A stretch of DNA of 37,191 bases from Mesorhizobium plurifarium (GTDB lineage: Bacteria; Pseudomonadota; Alphaproteobacteria; Rhizobiales; Rhizobiaceae). Both the position numbers and the translations under genes were made by a program. The notes under the pieces were generated by a model. The model ran no database searches. It was not told where the DNA came from and saw nothing but the letters and a program-made list of their open reading frames with translations. The DNA lies in contig CCNB01000013.1 of assembly GCA_000824785.1 (NCBI GenBank), positions 84,059 through 121,249 of the forward strand, written 5' to 3'. Below, in pieces: positions 37,130-37,191 of this stretch (within the stretch, counting starts at the first letter, position 1; the number at the start of each line of letters is the position of its first letter).

Positions 37130-37191
37130 TTCTCCTTCTCCCCTTGTGGGAGAAGGTGGATCGGCGCGCAAGCGCCGAGACGGATGAGGGG
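37130..37191. repeat. Intergenic repeat B, copy at window end
   Basis: ccttctccttctcc, then ccttgtgggagaagg, then a tcggcgcgcaagcgccga hairpin and cggatgagggg. It resembles the right half of the element at 23371-23536. It lies upstream of the malate synthase gene and is cut by the window end. Confidence 0.65.

Overview
The window is GC-rich DNA with tightly packed genes and no rRNA, tRNA, CRISPR array, transposase or phage gene that I can see. Gene content and order point to a chromosomal segment of a Rhizobiales alphaproteobacterium, most likely Mesorhizobium or a close relative. This taxonomic call is inference: it rests on the dnaK-dnaJ-pmtA-FMN reductase-pyrF-DUF1330 order, a rhizobial-type PmtA, and the dispersed small palindromic repeats.

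Layout. 1-5.0 kb: a DUF6481 coiled-coil protein, a luciferase-like monooxygenase gene broken by an apparent 1-base deletion, an AI-2E-family permease, an arylamine N-acetyltransferase and a second luciferase-like monooxygenase. 5.1-11.1 kb: an inositol-monophosphatase-family enzyme, convergent with a LacI-family repressor. The repressor is divergent from a complete carbohydrate ABC importer (ATPase, permease, periplasmic binding protein). Two identical LacI-type operator half-palindromes lie 107 bp apart in the divergent region, one of them inside the importer promoter. 11.5-17.3 kb: dnaK (with a terminator and a possible heat-shock promoter), dnaJ, pmtA, an NADPH-dependent FMN reductase, pyrF and a DUF1330 protein. 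17.4-20.0 kb: an LtrA-family membrane protein and an unassigned ATP-grasp enzyme, both on the minus strand. 20.1-23.3 kb: a four-gene, start/stop-overlapping minus-strand operon that fits oxidative D-galactose/galactonate breakdown (SDR dehydrogenase, DgoK, DgoA, SMP-30 lactonase). The galactonate dehydratase step is not in the window.

23.6-28.4 kb: a GGDEF-EAL protein with a degenerate GGDEF motif, then a polytopic GT-C-like membrane protein divergent from a DPM/GtrB-like glycosyltransferase overlapped by a GtrA-like flippase. This looks like a small lipid-linked sugar transfer module. 28.6-31.2 kb: gshB and a YifB/ComM-type AAA protein. 31.3-34.8 kb: a serine beta-lactamase-like hydrolase, a Cys-rich secreted protein, a TetR regulator with a DUF308 membrane protein controlled from a palindromic operator, and a tiny basic exported protein. 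34.9-37.0 kb: malate synthase G.

Most of the window is ordinary core metabolism. The points most worth a second look are: a 26-bp hairpin in the 5' coding end of the ABC ATPase gene, formed by an inverted copy of its own conserved start; the looping-competent LacI operators; the GT-C/GT2/GtrA module; the orphan ATP-grasp enzyme; the frameshifted monooxygenase; and several families of short palindromic repeats lying at gene 3' ends. I do not see a clearly novel defence or mobile system.
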